From the NCBI RefSeq assembly GCF_013817345.1, contig NZ_JACDCW010000009.1, positions 515-60,193 of the forward strand: DNA of 59,679 nucleotides, read 5' to 3'. The notes beneath the pieces were generated by a model, which saw only the letters and a list, made by a program, of their open reading frames with translations, ran no database searches and was not told where the DNA came from. The DNA is from Methylibium sp. GTDB taxonomy: Bacteria; Pseudomonadota; Gammaproteobacteria; Burkholderiales; Burkholderiaceae_C. Position numbers and translations under genes: made by a program. Positions 47,909 to 57,002 of the stretch are shown here, one piece after another (the stretch's first letter is position 1; every line of letters starts with the position of its first letter).

Positions 47909-49186
47909 ATGCAAAGACGTCAATTGATCCAGGCCCTGGCCGCGACCGGCGCGCTCGGCACGCTGGCCGGCTGCGCCACACGCACGAGCGCGCCGACGAG
48001 CGCGAAGGTCGTGGTGGTGGGCGGCGGCTACGGCGGCGCCACGGCTGCCAAGTACATCCGGCTGCTCTCGGGCAACAGCATCGACGTGACGCTGATCGAG
48101 CCGAACGAGGCGTTCGTGTCCTGCCCGATCTCCAACCTCGTGGTGGGCGGCGTCAAGCAGCTCGCCGACATCACGACTTCCTATGCCGGCCTGACCGGCA
48201 GGCACGGCGTGAAACGAGTGCAGGATCGTGTTACTGCCATCGACCCGGCCAAGAAGACCGTCACGCTGGCCGGCGGCTCGACGCTGCGCTACGACAAGCT
48301 GGTGCTCTCGCCCGGCATCGAGCTGATGTTCGATCGGGTGCAGGGCTTGCAGGAGGCACAGGCCAGCGGCCGCGTCCTGCAGGCATGGAAGGCGGGGCCG
48401 GAGACGGTGGCGCTGTGGAAGCAGCTCCAGGCCATGCCCGACGGCGGCACCTACGCCATCACCGTGCCGGAACAGCCCTACCGCTGCCCGCCCGGGCCCT
48501 ACGAGCGGGCCAGCGTGGTGGCCGCTTATTTCAAGCGCGCCAAGCCGAAGTCCAAAGTGCTCATCCTCGACGCCAACCCCGACGTCACCTCCAAGGGCGC
48601 CCTCTTCAAGAAGGCCTGGAGCGAGCTCTACCCCGGCATGGTCGAGTTCCGCGGCCAGCACAAGACCGTGGCGGTCGATGCGAAGACCAACACGGTGAAG
48701 TTCGAGATACACGACGACGTGAAAGCCGACGTGCTCAACGTGCTGCCGCCCATGCGTGCCGGCGCCATCGCGGTGCAGACCGGGTTGGCCAACTCCAACG
48801 CGCGCTGGTGCAACGTCGACTACCTCAGTTTCGAGTCGACCGCCGCGAAAGACATCCACGTGCTGGGCGACTCGATCCAGATCGCACCGGCCATGCCCAA
48901 ATCGGGCCATATGGCCAACGCGCACGGCAAGGTGGCGGCCGCGGCGGTCGTCGCGCAACTCCTCGGGCTCGAAGTGAACCCGCAGCCCATGCTCACCAAC
49001 ACCTGCTACAGCTTCGTGGGCGACGACAGCGTGATCCACGTCGCCAGCGTCCACGAGTACGTCGGAGCCGACAAGACCTTCAAGGCCGTCCCCAACTCCG
49101 GCGGCGTGTCGGCCGCACGCTCGGAGCTGGAGGCGCGCTACGCGCTGTCCTGGGCGAACAACATCTGGGCGGATACGCTGGCTTGA
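47909..49186 (+). CDS. fccB: Flavocytochrome c sulfide dehydrogenase, flavoprotein subunit
   Basis: Oxidises sulfide in the periplasm and passes electrons to the cytochrome. 425 aa. A Tat-like leader (MQRRQLIQALAATGALG) with a lipobox-like LAGC is followed by FAD loop VVVVGGGYGGATAAKYI. Family cysteines are retained: Cys72 (SCPISN, flavin attachment), Cys193 (YRCPPGPYE) and Cys366 (NTCYSF). GDSIQIAPAMPKSG corresponds to the usual GDACIANPMPKSG. Either FccB or SoxF naming would fit. Confidence 0.9.
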   Translation: MQRRQLIQALAATGALGTLAGCATRTSAPTSAKVVVVGGGYGGATAAKYIRLLSGNSIDVTLIEPNEAFVSCPISNLVVGGVKQLADITTSYAGLTGRHGVKRVQDRVTAIDPAKKTVTLAGGSTLRYDKLVLSPGIELMFDRVQGLQEAQASGRVLQAWKAGPETVALWKQLQAMPDGGTYAITVPEQPYRCPPGPYERASVVAAYFKRAKPKSKVLILDANPDVTSKGALFKKAWSELYPGMVEFRGQHKTVAVDAKTNTVKFEIHDDVKADVLNVLPPMRAGAIAVQTGLANSNARWCNVDYLSFESTAAKDIHVLGDSIQIAPAMPKSGHMANAHGKVAAAAVVAQLLGLEVNPQPMLTNTCYSFVGDDSVIHVASVHEYVGADKTFKAVPNSGGVSAARSELEARYALSWANNIWADTLA

Positions 49187-49269
49187 GCTGCGCATGGCAG
49201 TCGGCTCACCGGCGGTGACCGCGGCCGGCACAGCGGCTACCACGCGGCGCGGCCGGCCGCCCTTCCGCC

Positions 49270-50313
49270 ATGTTTGAACAGCTGCCGCTTTGGATCAACG
49301 CCGCGGTATTCGCCGGCGCCGCCGTCGTGGTCTGGATCGCCGGCACGCGCATCGCCGGCTACGCCGACGCCATCGCACGCAAGACCGGGATCGGCCATGC
49401 GACCGTCGGCCTGCTGTTGCTGGCCGGCATCACGTCTTTGCCGGAGGTTGCCGTGACGGTGACGGCGTCGGCCACCGGCAACGCGCAACTTGCCGTCAAC
49501 AACCTGCTCGGCAGCGTCGCGATGCAGGTGGCGATCCTGGCCGTCGCCGACGCCGTGATCGGCCGCGACGCGCTGACCTCGGTGATACCCGATCCGGTCG
49601 TCCTGCTGCAGATCGCGTTGAACACGCTGGTGCTTGCCGTCGTCGCCGCCGCCGTGATCTCGGGCGACCACGGAGTGTTCGGAGTGGGCGTCTGGTCGAT
49701 CGTGTTGTTCGCGGTCTATGTGGCGTCGATCTGGTTGATCACGAAGTCCTCGAAATTGCAAGGCCGTCACTCATGGGTCGCCGAGCCGGAAATCGCACCG
49801 GTGCGCCAGGGCAAAGACGCAGCGCGCGAGGACGGCAAGCGGTCGCTGCGTGCCCTGGCCCTTCGCACCGCGGCCGGCGCCGCCGTCATTCTGGTCGCCG
49901 GCTTCTTGCTGTCGAAGACCGGCGAGGCGATCGCAGCGCAGACCGGTCTCGGTCAGAATTTGGGCGGTTTTTTGTTGCTGGCGATCTCGACCTCGCTGCC
50001 CGAGGTGAGCACGGTCATTGCGTCGGTGCGGCGGGGCCGCTACGTGATGGCGGTGTCCGACATCTTCGGCACCAACCTGTTCAACGGCGGCCTGGTGCTC
50101 GTCGTGGATGCCTTCTACCGGGGCGGCCCGGTGCTGAACGAAGTCGGCAACTTTGCCGCGTTGGCGGCGCTGCTCGGCATCGTCGTCTCGGTGCTGTTCC
50201 TGGTCGGCCTGATCGAGCGCCGCGACCGGACCTTTCTGCGCATGGGCTACGACTCGGTCGCCGTGCTCGTGGCCTACGTCGGTGGGGTCGCCCTGCTGTT
50301 CACGCTGGATTGA
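49270..50313 (+). CDS. Sodium/calcium exchanger family (CaCA) membrane protein
   Basis: 347 aa, about ten membrane segments. Two alpha repeats are visible, GITSLPEVAVTVTASATGN and AISTSLPEVSTVIASVRRG, each with acidic ion-coordinating Glu. A polar loop with charged residues (about 170-200) separates them. It is probably an ion antiporter of the inner membrane; ion specificity is unknown. Confidence 0.88.
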   Translation: MFEQLPLWINAAVFAGAAVVVWIAGTRIAGYADAIARKTGIGHATVGLLLLAGITSLPEVAVTVTASATGNAQLAVNNLLGSVAMQVAILAVADAVIGRDALTSVIPDPVVLLQIALNTLVLAVVAAAVISGDHGVFGVGVWSIVLFAVYVASIWLITKSSKLQGRHSWVAEPEIAPVRQGKDAAREDGKRSLRALALRTAAGAAVILVAGFLLSKTGEAIAAQTGLGQNLGGFLLLAISTSLPEVSTVIASVRRGRYVMAVSDIFGTNLFNGGLVLVVDAFYRGGPVLNEVGNFAALAALLGIVVSVLFLVGLIERRDRTFLRMGYDSVAVLVAYVGGVALLFTLD

Positions 50314-50466
50314 TTGAACCGCCCTGTCCCATCGACGGACCCGGCCACACGAGAACCGAGCAGGTGAAGCGATTTCGTCTCTCGAGCTCGTCAGGAGCGC
50401 CAAGGTGGTCCGCGACGGCTTCATCCTAGCCAAGCAAGGCGAAGCCGCGATGCCGACAATGCAGCC

Positions 50467-51267
50467 ATGCTCACCTGGCTCGCCAGCCCCCTTCAGCCGC
50501 TGCCGGACACCGGCGGCGCCTTGCCGGCCTCGAGCGACGCGCCTGGCCTGCTGGCCGCAGGCGGCGATCTCGGCCCGGCGCGGCTGGCCGAAGCCTACGC
50601 GCGCGGCATCTTCCCCTGGTACAGCGAGGGCCAGCCGGTGCTGTGGTGGAGCCCCGACCCGCGCATGGTGCTGCCGGTGGCAGCGTTCAAGCTCTCGCAC
50701 TCGCTGCGAAAGACGCTGCGGCGCTTCATCGACTCACCCGGCTGCGAGCTGCGCATCGACGGCGCCTTCGAGCGCGTCATCGAGGCCTGCGCCTGCACCC
50801 CGCGCCCCGGCCAGCACGGCACCTGGATCCAGCCCGAGCTGCAGGCCGCCTACAGCGCCTGGCACCGGCTCGGCGCCGTGCATTCCTTCGAAACCTGGCG
50901 CGATGGCGAGCTGCTCGGCGGCCTGTACGGGGTGAATCTGGGCCGCATGTTCTTCGGCGAGTCGATGTTCTCCCACGCCACCGACGCCTCGAAGATCGCG
51001 CTGGCCGCCCTGGTCGCCTTTTGCCGGGCGCACGGCATCGATCTGATCGACTGCCAGCAGCGCACCGAGCACCTCGCCTCGTTCGGTGCCCGCGAGATTG
51101 CGCGCGACGCATTCGAGCGGCACCTCGCGCAAGCCACTGTCCAGAAACCGCCGCAGGATTGGTCCTATGATCGATCGCACTGGACGCATCTCGGCTTGCC
51201 AGCAGGCCCGCATGCCGGCATGAACACCGGCCCCGATCCTGCAAAGCCGAGTCCGGCCCCGAGTTGA
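50467..51267 (+). CDS. aat: Leucyl/phenylalanyl-tRNA-protein transferase
   Basis: Adds Leu/Phe to basic N-terminal residues as part of the N-degron pathway. 266 aa. [40 protein letters not shown] and [18 protein letters not shown] are conserved blocks. It is followed 31 bp later by bpt, the other transferase of the pathway. Confidence 0.95.
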   Translation: MLTWLASPLQPLPDTGGALPASSDAPGLLAAGGDLGPARLAEAYARGIFPWYSEGQPVLWWSPDPRMVLPVAAFKLSHSLRKTLRRFIDSPGCELRIDGAFERVIEACACTPRPGQHGTWIQPELQAAYSAWHRLGAVHSFETWRDGELLGGLYGVNLGRMFFGESMFSHATDASKIALAALVAFCRAHGIDLIDCQQRTEHLASFGAREIARDAFERHLAQATVQKPPQDWSYDRSHWTHLGLPAGPHAGMNTGPDPAKPSPAPS

Positions 51268-51298
51268 ACCGCAAGTCACTGCTGCGCCTTCACCGACC

Positions 51299-52045
51299 GT
51301 GACCTACCCGAAAGAACTCCCGCTCGCGTCGCTGCAGTTCTACGCCACGGCGCCCTACCCCTGCAGCTACCTCACGGGCCGGCTGGCGCGCTCGCAGGTC
51401 GCCACGCCCAGTCACCTGATCCACGCCGACGCCTATTCCGGCCTGGTGGCAGGAGGCTTTCGGCGCAGCGGCATGTTCACCTACCGGCCCTACTGCGATG
51501 GCTGCCGCGCCTGCGTGCCGCTGCGCGTGCCGGTGGCCGGCTTCACGCCCACGCGCAGCCAGCGCCGTGCATGGAAAGCGCATCAGGGCCTGCAGTCGCG
51601 CGTACTCAGGCTCGGTTTCGTGCCCGAGCACTACCAGCTTTACCTGCGCTACCAGGCCGGCCGCCATGCGGGCGGCGGGATGGATCACGACTCGATCGAC
51701 CAGTACACGCAGTTCCTGCTGCAAAGCCGAGTCAATTCACGGCTGGTCGAGTTCCGTGCGCCGGGCCTGAATGGCGGCCTGGGCGCGCTCAAGATGGTGT
51801 CGATCCTCGACATCCTGAGCGACGGCCTGTCGGCGGTCTACACTTTCTACGAGCCCGAGCCCGACACCAGTTACGGCACCTACAACGTGCTGTGGCAGAT
51901 CGAGCAGACGCGTGCACTGAAGCTGCCGCACGTCTACCTCGGCTACTGGATCAGGGAGAGCCCGAAGATGGCCTACAAGTCGCAGTTCCGGCCGCACGAG
52001 TTGCTGGTCGATGGCGCCTGGGTCGCCGGCGAAGCACCGGGCTGA
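51299..52045 (+). CDS. bpt: Aspartate/glutamate leucyltransferase
   Basis: 248 aa. Transfers Leu to N-terminal Asp or Glu (bacterial Ate1-like). [40 protein letters not shown] and YDYLEP-like [20 protein letters not shown] blocks are typical. GTG start at 51299. It is paired with aat in a common betaproteobacterial order. Confidence 0.92.
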   Translation: MTYPKELPLASLQFYATAPYPCSYLTGRLARSQVATPSHLIHADAYSGLVAGGFRRSGMFTYRPYCDGCRACVPLRVPVAGFTPTRSQRRAWKAHQGLQSRVLRLGFVPEHYQLYLRYQAGRHAGGGMDHDSIDQYTQFLLQSRVNSRLVEFRAPGLNGGLGALKMVSILDILSDGLSAVYTFYEPEPDTSYGTYNVLWQIEQTRALKLPHVYLGYWIRESPKMAYKSQFRPHELLVDGAWVAGEAPG

Positions 52046-52061
52046 AGTACGCGCCAGGCGC

Positions 52062-52095
52062 AAAAAAGGACGGCTCGCGGGGCCGCCCTTTTTTT
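52062..52095. terminator. Bidirectional terminator between bpt and scoB
   Basis: AAAAAAGG (52062-52069), then CGGC (52071-52074), loop, GCCG (52082-52085), CC and seven Ts (52089-52095), with one A/C mismatch in the stem. A-tract and T-tract on both sides make it work in both directions between convergent genes. Confidence 0.85.
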
Positions 52096-52128
52096 GCCGA
52101 CGCGCCGGACAGCGCGCGCCATCCGTCG

Positions 52129-52767
52129 TCAATGCAGCGGCACGCCCGTCTTCGACTGCACCTCGTCGCGCGTCACGCCGGCGGCCAGCTCGACCAGCTT
52201 GAGCCCTTCCGCCGTCACGTCCATCACCGCGAGGTCCGTGATGATGCGGTTGACAACGCCAACGCCCGTGAGCGGCAAGGTGCACTGCGGCAGGATCTTG
52301 AGGTCGGTCGTGCCGTCCTTCTTGCGCGCCACGTGCTCCATGACGACGATCACGCGCGGCACGCCCGCCACCAGATCCATCGCGCCGCCCATGCCCTTGA
52401 TCATCTTGCCGGGGATCATCCAGTTGGCGAGGTCGCCCTTCTCGCTGACCTGCATGGCGCCCAGGATCGACAGATTGATCTTGCCGCCGCGGATCATCGC
52501 GAAGCTGTCATGCGAGCCGAAGATGCTCGAGCCGGGGATGGTGGTCACGGTTTGCTTGCCCGCGTTGATGAGGTCGGCATCGACCTCGCCCTCGGTCGGG
52601 AAGGCACCGATGCCCAACATGCCGTTCTCGCTCTGCAGCCACACCTCGATGTCCTTCGGCACGAAGTTGGCCACCAGCGTGGGAATGCCGATGCCGAGGT
52701 TGACGTAGTAGCCGTCCTTGAGTTCGGCCGCGGCCTTGGCGGCCATCTGGTCTTGTGTCCACGCCAT
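52129..52767 (-). CDS. scoB: 3-oxoacid CoA-transferase subunit B
   Basis: 212 aa. Catalytic glutamate Glu47 in [10 protein letters not shown]-terminal [20 protein letters not shown] and [13 protein letters not shown] are typical. Transfers CoA from succinyl-CoA to acetoacetate. It starts 2 bp after the scoA stop, suggesting coupling. Confidence 0.93.
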   Translation of the reverse strand: MAWTQDQMAAKAAAELKDGYYVNLGIGIPTLVANFVPKDIEVWLQSENGMLGIGAFPTEGEVDADLINAGKQTVTTIPGSSIFGSHDSFAMIRGGKINLSILGAMQVSEKGDLANWMIPGKMIKGMGGAMDLVAGVPRVIVVMEHVARKKDGTTDLKILPQCTLPLTGVGVVNRIITDLAVMDVTAEGLKLVELAAGVTRDEVQSKTGVPLH

Positions 52768-52769
52768 GG

Positions 52770-53489
52770 TCAGGCTCCCTTCTTCTCTGTCGTAGCCGGG
52801 GTGATCGTGCGCTTCTCGATGCGCTTCTCGGGGTTCGCGTTCACGACGATGCGGTGCACATAGATGCCCGGCAGATGCACGTCGTCCGGATCGATCTCGC
52901 CCACCTCGACCAGTTGTTCCACTTCCACCACCGTGAGCTTGCCGGCCATCGCGGCGGCCGGGTTGAAGTTGCGCGCGGTGCGGCGGAACACCAGGTTGCC
53001 GCTCTTGTCGGCCTTGAAGGCCTTGACCAGCGACACCTCCGGGTTGAGCGAGCGCTCCATCACGTAGGTGTGGCCGTCGAACTCTTTCGTTTCCTTGCCT
53101 TCAGCCACGACGGTGCCCACGCCCGTACGGGTGAAGAAGGCCGGAATGCCGGCGCCGCCGGCGCGCAGCTTCTCCGCCAGGGTGCCCTGCGGCGTGAACT
53201 CCAGTTCGAGCTCGCCGGCCAGGTACTGGCGCTCGAACTCCTTGTTCTCGCCCACGTAGCTGGAGATCATCTTGCTGATCTGGCGCGTTTCGAGCAGCTT
53301 GCCCAAGCCGAAGCCGTCGACACCGGCGTTGTTCGAGATCACGGTGAGATCCCTGGCACCGCTGTCGCGCAGGGCTTCGATCAAAGCTTCCGGAATGCCG
53401 CACAGGCCGAAGCCGCCGACCGCGAGCAATTGCCCGTCGCGCACGATGCCGTCGAGCGCGGCAGCCGCGCCCGGGTAAACCTTGTTCAT
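52770..53489 (-). CDS. scoA: 3-oxoacid CoA-transferase subunit A
   Basis: 239 aa. [40 protein letters not shown] and [11 protein letters not shown] are subunit A blocks. It is paired with scoB. Together with a nearby ADC-like gene and an SDR it suggests acetoacetate or PHB-related metabolism in this part of the window. Confidence 0.93.
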   Translation of the reverse strand: MNKVYPGAAAALDGIVRDGQLLAVGGFGLCGIPEALIEALRDSGARDLTVISNNAGVDGFGLGKLLETRQISKMISSYVGENKEFERQYLAGELELEFTPQGTLAEKLRAGGAGIPAFFTRTGVGTVVAEGKETKEFDGHTYVMERSLNPEVSLVKAFKADKSGNLVFRRTARNFNPAAAMAGKLTVVEVEQLVEVGEIDPDDVHLPGIYVHRIVVNANPEKRIEKRTITPATTEKKGA

Positions 53490-53570
53490 GAAACGCTCCT
53501 TGTTTTCAGCCGCGAAGCGTACTACGAGGCCGGCAGCCGAAGCGTTGCGCCGGCCCGGCGAGGCCGGGCA

Positions 53571-53846
53571 TCAGGCGGGCCGATCAGGCCCCGGTTCGGG
53601 CAAGGGTTCGTCGTCGTCGCTGCGGCGTCGCCGAGTGCCGGCGTCCGACGGTTGTGCGGCGGCCGGATTGGCTGCCTCACCGCCTTGCGCGGGCGCGTCA
53701 TGCATCAAATCGCTGAATTGCTCCAACGCGCTGCCCGGATCTTCTTCGCCCGCGACCGACTCGGCGGCATCGGGGCGCCTCGCCTTCCGGTCGTTCCCTG
53801 CGGCGTCAGGCGAGGCCGCGGGCGGCTTGCCAGGCACGCGCTTCAC
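53571..53846 (-). CDS. Small hypothetical protein, disordered, translationally coupled
   Basis: 91 aa, GTG start overlapping the stop of the upstream gene as GTGA. Composition is Pro/Ala/Asp/Glu/Arg-rich, predicted disordered, ending in a basic RRRRSDDD segment. Not recognised. The 4-bp overlap supports it being real. Confidence 0.5.
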   Translation of the reverse strand: MKRVPGKPPAASPDAAGNDRKARRPDAAESVAGEEDPGSALEQFSDLMHDAPAQGGEAANPAAAQPSDAGTRRRRSDDDEPLPEPGPDRPA

Positions 53847-54121
53847 GACGTTTGCCTCGAATGCACGCCGCCCACAGCCGACGGATCGTCTCCCAGCCCC
53901 GCAGCCCCCTCGGGGCTTGCCGGCACCGTGACCACGCTGCCGATGGCGCGGCCGAAGGATTCCACGGCGCTTTCGGGCTTCTTCTGCTTTGCGGCAGGAC
54001 CGCCTGGCGGGTTGCGCGCGGGGTTCGAGCCGGTGCGGTGGCTCTGCCAGCTCCGGTAGTCATCGTCGAGCTGGCGTTCGTAGTCCCGACGCAGTTGCTC
54101 GTAGTGTTTGTCGTCGTTCAT
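53843..54121 (-). CDS. Small hypothetical protein
   Basis: 92 aa. It begins MNDDKHYEQLRRDYERQLDD, a charged helix with DYRSWQSHR, then a Gly/Pro/Lys-rich tail. The start is supported by CACAAGGAGCAGCCG. Not recognised; resembles short proteins of Burkholderiales that start with a charged DxY..W helix. It overlaps the next gene by 4 bp. Confidence 0.65.
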   Translation of the reverse strand: MNDDKHYEQLRRDYERQLDDDYRSWQSHRTGSNPARNPPGGPAAKQKKPESAVESFGRAIGSVVTVPASPEGAAGLGDDPSAVGGVHSRQTS

Positions 54122-54268
54122 CGGCTGCTCCTTGTGCGCGACTTGGAACTCTGCTTTATGACAAGCAGCAAGCCGCATTCCCTGCCCGGGGCAAGAACTG
54201 CAGACGCCGGAGCCGAGCACTCGCCCGTCCCTGCTCGACCGGGCATGCAGGCTGCTCACCGCAGCAGC

Positions 54269-55042
54269 ATGCAAGGCACTCCTTTCTTCGACGACGTGAT
54301 GCGCCAGGCCTGGGCCGGTGGCCTGCGCGTGCCGCTGTTTTTCCCGGCGCTTTCCTCGATCACCGCGGTCTTCACCGCAGCGAGCGCCGAAGCACGCCGG
54401 CTGCTGCCCGACACGCGCATGCGGCCGGTGGAAGTGGCGCCGGGCCGCTGCCTGCTAACGGTGGCCGCGATCGAGTACCGCGAGAGCGACCTCGGCGCGT
54501 ACAACGAAGTCGCGATCGCTCTGCCGATCGCCTTCGGCGGCATGGCTCCGCCGGCGTTCGACGCGTTGTTTCGCGGCGCCGGCAAGGCGCTCAGCGCCTA
54601 CGTGTGGCAACTGCCGGTCACGACCCGCGCCGCCTACGACGCCGGTGTCGATCTGGCCGGCTTTCCGAAGAGCCTGGCCGAGATCGCCTTTCACCGCGAA
54701 GGCCGCCAACTGCGCTGCACCCTTGGCCCGCCCGATGCGCCGGTACTCAGTCTCGTTTGCGACTCGCGCGAACCCGACGACCGTGCGCGCGTTCGCGATC
54801 GCCAGCTCAAGCTGCGCAACTACACGCTCAAGGAAGGCCACGTGCTGGTTTCAAACTTCGTGCTCCGGCAAAAGCACTTCGACGACCATTTCCGGCGCGA
54901 CGCCGCGCGGCTGGAACTCGGCCAGGGCGCCATCGCCCAAAGCCTGCGCGCCCTGCAGTTGAGCGAGCGCCCGATCGCCAGCCAGAGTTGTCAGGACGCC
55001 GAGGCGATGCTGTTCGCGCCGCGCAACGTGATCGACGATTGA
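54269..55042 (+). CDS. Acetoacetate-decarboxylase-like protein
   Basis: 257 aa, ADC superfamily. AIEYRESDLGAYNEVAIALP is the family signature, and Lys134 in LAGFPKSLAEIAF is a candidate Schiff-base lysine. Start ATG 54269 follows the upstream GC-rich region and has no strong ribosome site; ATG 54245 is possible. It is convergent with the toxin gene. Its proximity to scoAB suggests acetoacetate as substrate, but ADC-like enzymes also act on other keto acids. Confidence 0.8.
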   Translation: MQGTPFFDDVMRQAWAGGLRVPLFFPALSSITAVFTAASAEARRLLPDTRMRPVEVAPGRCLLTVAAIEYRESDLGAYNEVAIALPIAFGGMAPPAFDALFRGAGKALSAYVWQLPVTTRAAYDAGVDLAGFPKSLAEIAFHREGRQLRCTLGPPDAPVLSLVCDSREPDDRARVRDRQLKLRNYTLKEGHVLVSNFVLRQKHFDDHFRRDAARLELGQGAIAQSLRALQLSERPIASQSCQDAEAMLFAPRNVIDD

Positions 55043-55079
55043 ATGCGTCGATTCGCCTGCGTAAAGCGCACGCCTCCCG

Positions 55080-55742
55080 TCAAGAGAGCTTTCGCCCGGC
55101 CTGGTGAATCTTGAGCGCCGCGGCCACGATCGGCTTCGCCCACTCGGGCGTGAGCGAGAGATCGGGCGGACCGATGATGCGTGCGCGTTCCATGTGCAGC
55201 AGTTCCAGCGGTGATGGCGTCATTCCGGCGGCGGGGTCTGCGGCTGCGCTGTTGTCGTACATGCGCAGCGCCGTGAGTGCCGGCAACAGCTGAATCAGGT
55301 TCAGCCGGCTGTGTTCGAAGCGGCGCCGAATGTCGGCCTCGGCAATGTCGTGTCCGCCCCCGCGCACCCGACTGCGGACGCGCTCGATGTGCAATTCCGG
55401 GCTGGCCAGGCCGGCGTACCAGACGCGGACCTCGATGCCTTCCGAAGCCGCCTGCGCGAGCAGGCGCGGGATGGTGTTGGCGCCCAGGGTGGTCTCGAGC
55501 GCGAAGTCCAGGCGGCCCGCGATCGCCCGCTCCAGCAGCCGCTTGCCCTGCTGCCACGCGACACCGTTGGCTTGCTCCTGACTCAGCCGGTGACTGGCCG
55601 AAAGGAGCGCGCGCGCGGCTTCGTCGGGGTTGTAGTACTCGCCGCCGAAGGAGCGGAAGGCAGCCCCGGCGATGCTGCTCTTGCCAGCGCCGTTGACGCC
55701 CGACAGAACGTACAAGCGCGCGGTCGGCGCCTTCCTGGCCAA
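55080..55742 (-). CDS. Zeta-toxin-like P-loop kinase, probable toxin of a TA pair
   Basis: 220 aa. P-loop GVNGAGKSS (15-23) near the N-terminus, NPDEAARALL after it, and ETTLGANTIPRLL, all typical of zeta-type kinases that phosphorylate UDP-sugars or act as small-molecule kinases. The start is TTG 55742. It is in the same frame as the antitoxin gene and separated from it by one TGA and seven codons. No good ribosome site is visible, so translation may be coupled. Confidence 0.72.
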   Translation of the reverse strand: MARKAPTARLYVLSGVNGAGKSSIAGAAFRSFGGEYYNPDEAARALLSASHRLSQEQANGVAWQQGKRLLERAIAGRLDFALETTLGANTIPRLLAQAASEGIEVRVWYAGLASPELHIERVRSRVRGGGHDIAEADIRRRFEHSRLNLIQLLPALTALRMYDNSAAADPAAGMTPSPLELLHMERARIIGPPDLSLTPEWAKPIVAAALKIHQAGRKLS

Positions 55743-55763
55743 GATGCGTGCGCCGTGGACCGC

Positions 55764-56114
55764 TCAGCGCCGTTGCTTGGCCGCCTTCACCGCTGCACGA
55801 CCCAGCTGCACCGGCGAAGCATCGAAGGCAGCTGCCATGCCCGCCTTCGACTTCGGCGTCTGCATCTGCTCGAGCAGCCCGTCGAACTGCAGCGTCAGGT
55901 CATCGAGCGCGGGGGAGCGCGACTGAACCAGCGATTCGAATTCGGCATACGACATCAGCACGGCCTTCGGTGCGTCGTGCTTGGTGATCGCCACTGCGCC
56001 GCCGAGCGCAGCTTGCTCGAAGATGGCGCCGAACTCGTTCTTGAAGCGGCTGGCGGCCACGGTCGGCAGATCGACCAGTTCGCCTTGACGATTGCGGAAA
56101 GTGACAGTGGACAT
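55764..56114 (-). CDS. Phd/YefM-family antitoxin
   Basis: 116 aa. N-terminal DNA-binding domain of Phd type (LPTVAASRFKNEFGAIFEQA, then GAVAITKHDAPKAVLMSYAE), C-terminal Lys-rich tail expected to neutralise the toxin. The ATG at 56114 is embedded in an inverted repeat that overlaps its ribosome site (AAAGG). It lies 21 bp upstream of the toxin. Confidence 0.85.
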   Translation of the reverse strand: MSTVTFRNRQGELVDLPTVAASRFKNEFGAIFEQAALGGAVAITKHDAPKAVLMSYAEFESLVQSRSPALDDLTLQFDGLLEQMQTPKSKAGMAAAFDASPVQLGRAAVKAAKQRR

Positions 56115-56115
56115 G

Positions 56116-56177
56116 AATGGCCTTTCAAGAACGTACAGGCCATTGTAGTCATTTCGGCCCTTTTGGCCCTTTTGGCC
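56116..56177 (-). promoter_or_regulatory. Promoter/operator of the toxin-antitoxin pair
   Basis: On the - strand: perfect inverted repeat AATGGCCT (56116-56123) and AGGCCATT (56137-56144), overlapping a -10 candidate TACAAT (56142-56147). Further upstream a 9-bp unit of the type TTTTGGCCC is repeated (56155-56177). This is the expected arrangement for autorepression by the antitoxin. Confidence 0.65.
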
Positions 56178-56236
56178 TTATCGGCTCATTCCTGGCGTCG
56201 AGGGGCCCCGACCGGAGCGCCTTGCAGCCTCCGCCC

Positions 56237-56905
56237 TCACGGCAGCTCGACGCCCAACTCCGCTGCCAGCCGGTGCAGCTGAGAGCGAAGCAGAGCGACT
56301 TCGTTGCGCAGATAGAGCTGGTTGGCCTTGAGCGAGGCGATCTCGGCAGCCGCGGTCGCATCGACAGACAAGGCCGCTGCTGCGTCCGACGAACCAACCG
56401 CCGGCAACGGACCGCCCAGCAGATGCGCCCAGCGCGCTTCACGTGCACCTGCGCCGCGCGCGAGCTTCGCCACCAGCGGGCCGCCGCGCTCCGCCAGCCG
56501 CGCCGCCAGTTCGTCGAGGAAGCCCTCGACCGAGGACACGTCGGCAAAGCGGTGCAGCCGGTCGGTGGCGGCACGCAGCTCGGCAGCGGTCTGCGGTCCG
56601 CGCAGCGCCAGCACTGCCAGGATGGCCAGCGACTGCGACGGCACGCGCAACACACGCGCCAGGTTGTGCTCGTAGCGCATCACGCGGTTGCCGCTGGACT
56701 CGATCACCAGGTCCAGCGACTTCAGATCGTCGAGCGCGGCGAGCACGTCGGCCTCGCCCGCGTTCATCACCGGATCGCGGGCGGTCTTCTGGTTGCAGCC
56801 GAGCACCAGCGTATTGAGCGACAGCGGATAGCTGTCGGCCACGGTGTGCTGCTTCTCGACGAGCACGCCGAGGATGCGCAGTTCGAGCGGAGACACGGGG
56901 CGCAT
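56237..56905 (-). CDS. YceH-family (DUF480) protein
   Basis: 222 aa. LELRILGVLVEKQHTVADSY and LNTLVLGCNQKTARDPVMNA are family signatures; two winged-helix-like domains are expected. Its length is slightly greater than the usual because of an Ala-rich insertion (about 160-190). Function unclear in the literature. It lies downstream of the TA promoter region on the same strand. Confidence 0.9.
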   Translation of the reverse strand: MRPVSPLELRILGVLVEKQHTVADSYPLSLNTLVLGCNQKTARDPVMNAGEADVLAALDDLKSLDLVIESSGNRVMRYEHNLARVLRVPSQSLAILAVLALRGPQTAAELRAATDRLHRFADVSSVEGFLDELAARLAERGGPLVAKLARGAGAREARWAHLLGGPLPAVGSSDAAAALSVDATAAAEIASLKANQLYLRNEVALLRSQLHRLAAELGVELP

Positions 56906-57002
56906 TAAATCAAGACGGTGATCTGCCGGCCACCAAGAGACAGGCCGTGACTGCGGGTGCCTTGCTTCGCCACGGCCGCCGCGACGGCTCTTCGCCGGGA
57001 AA

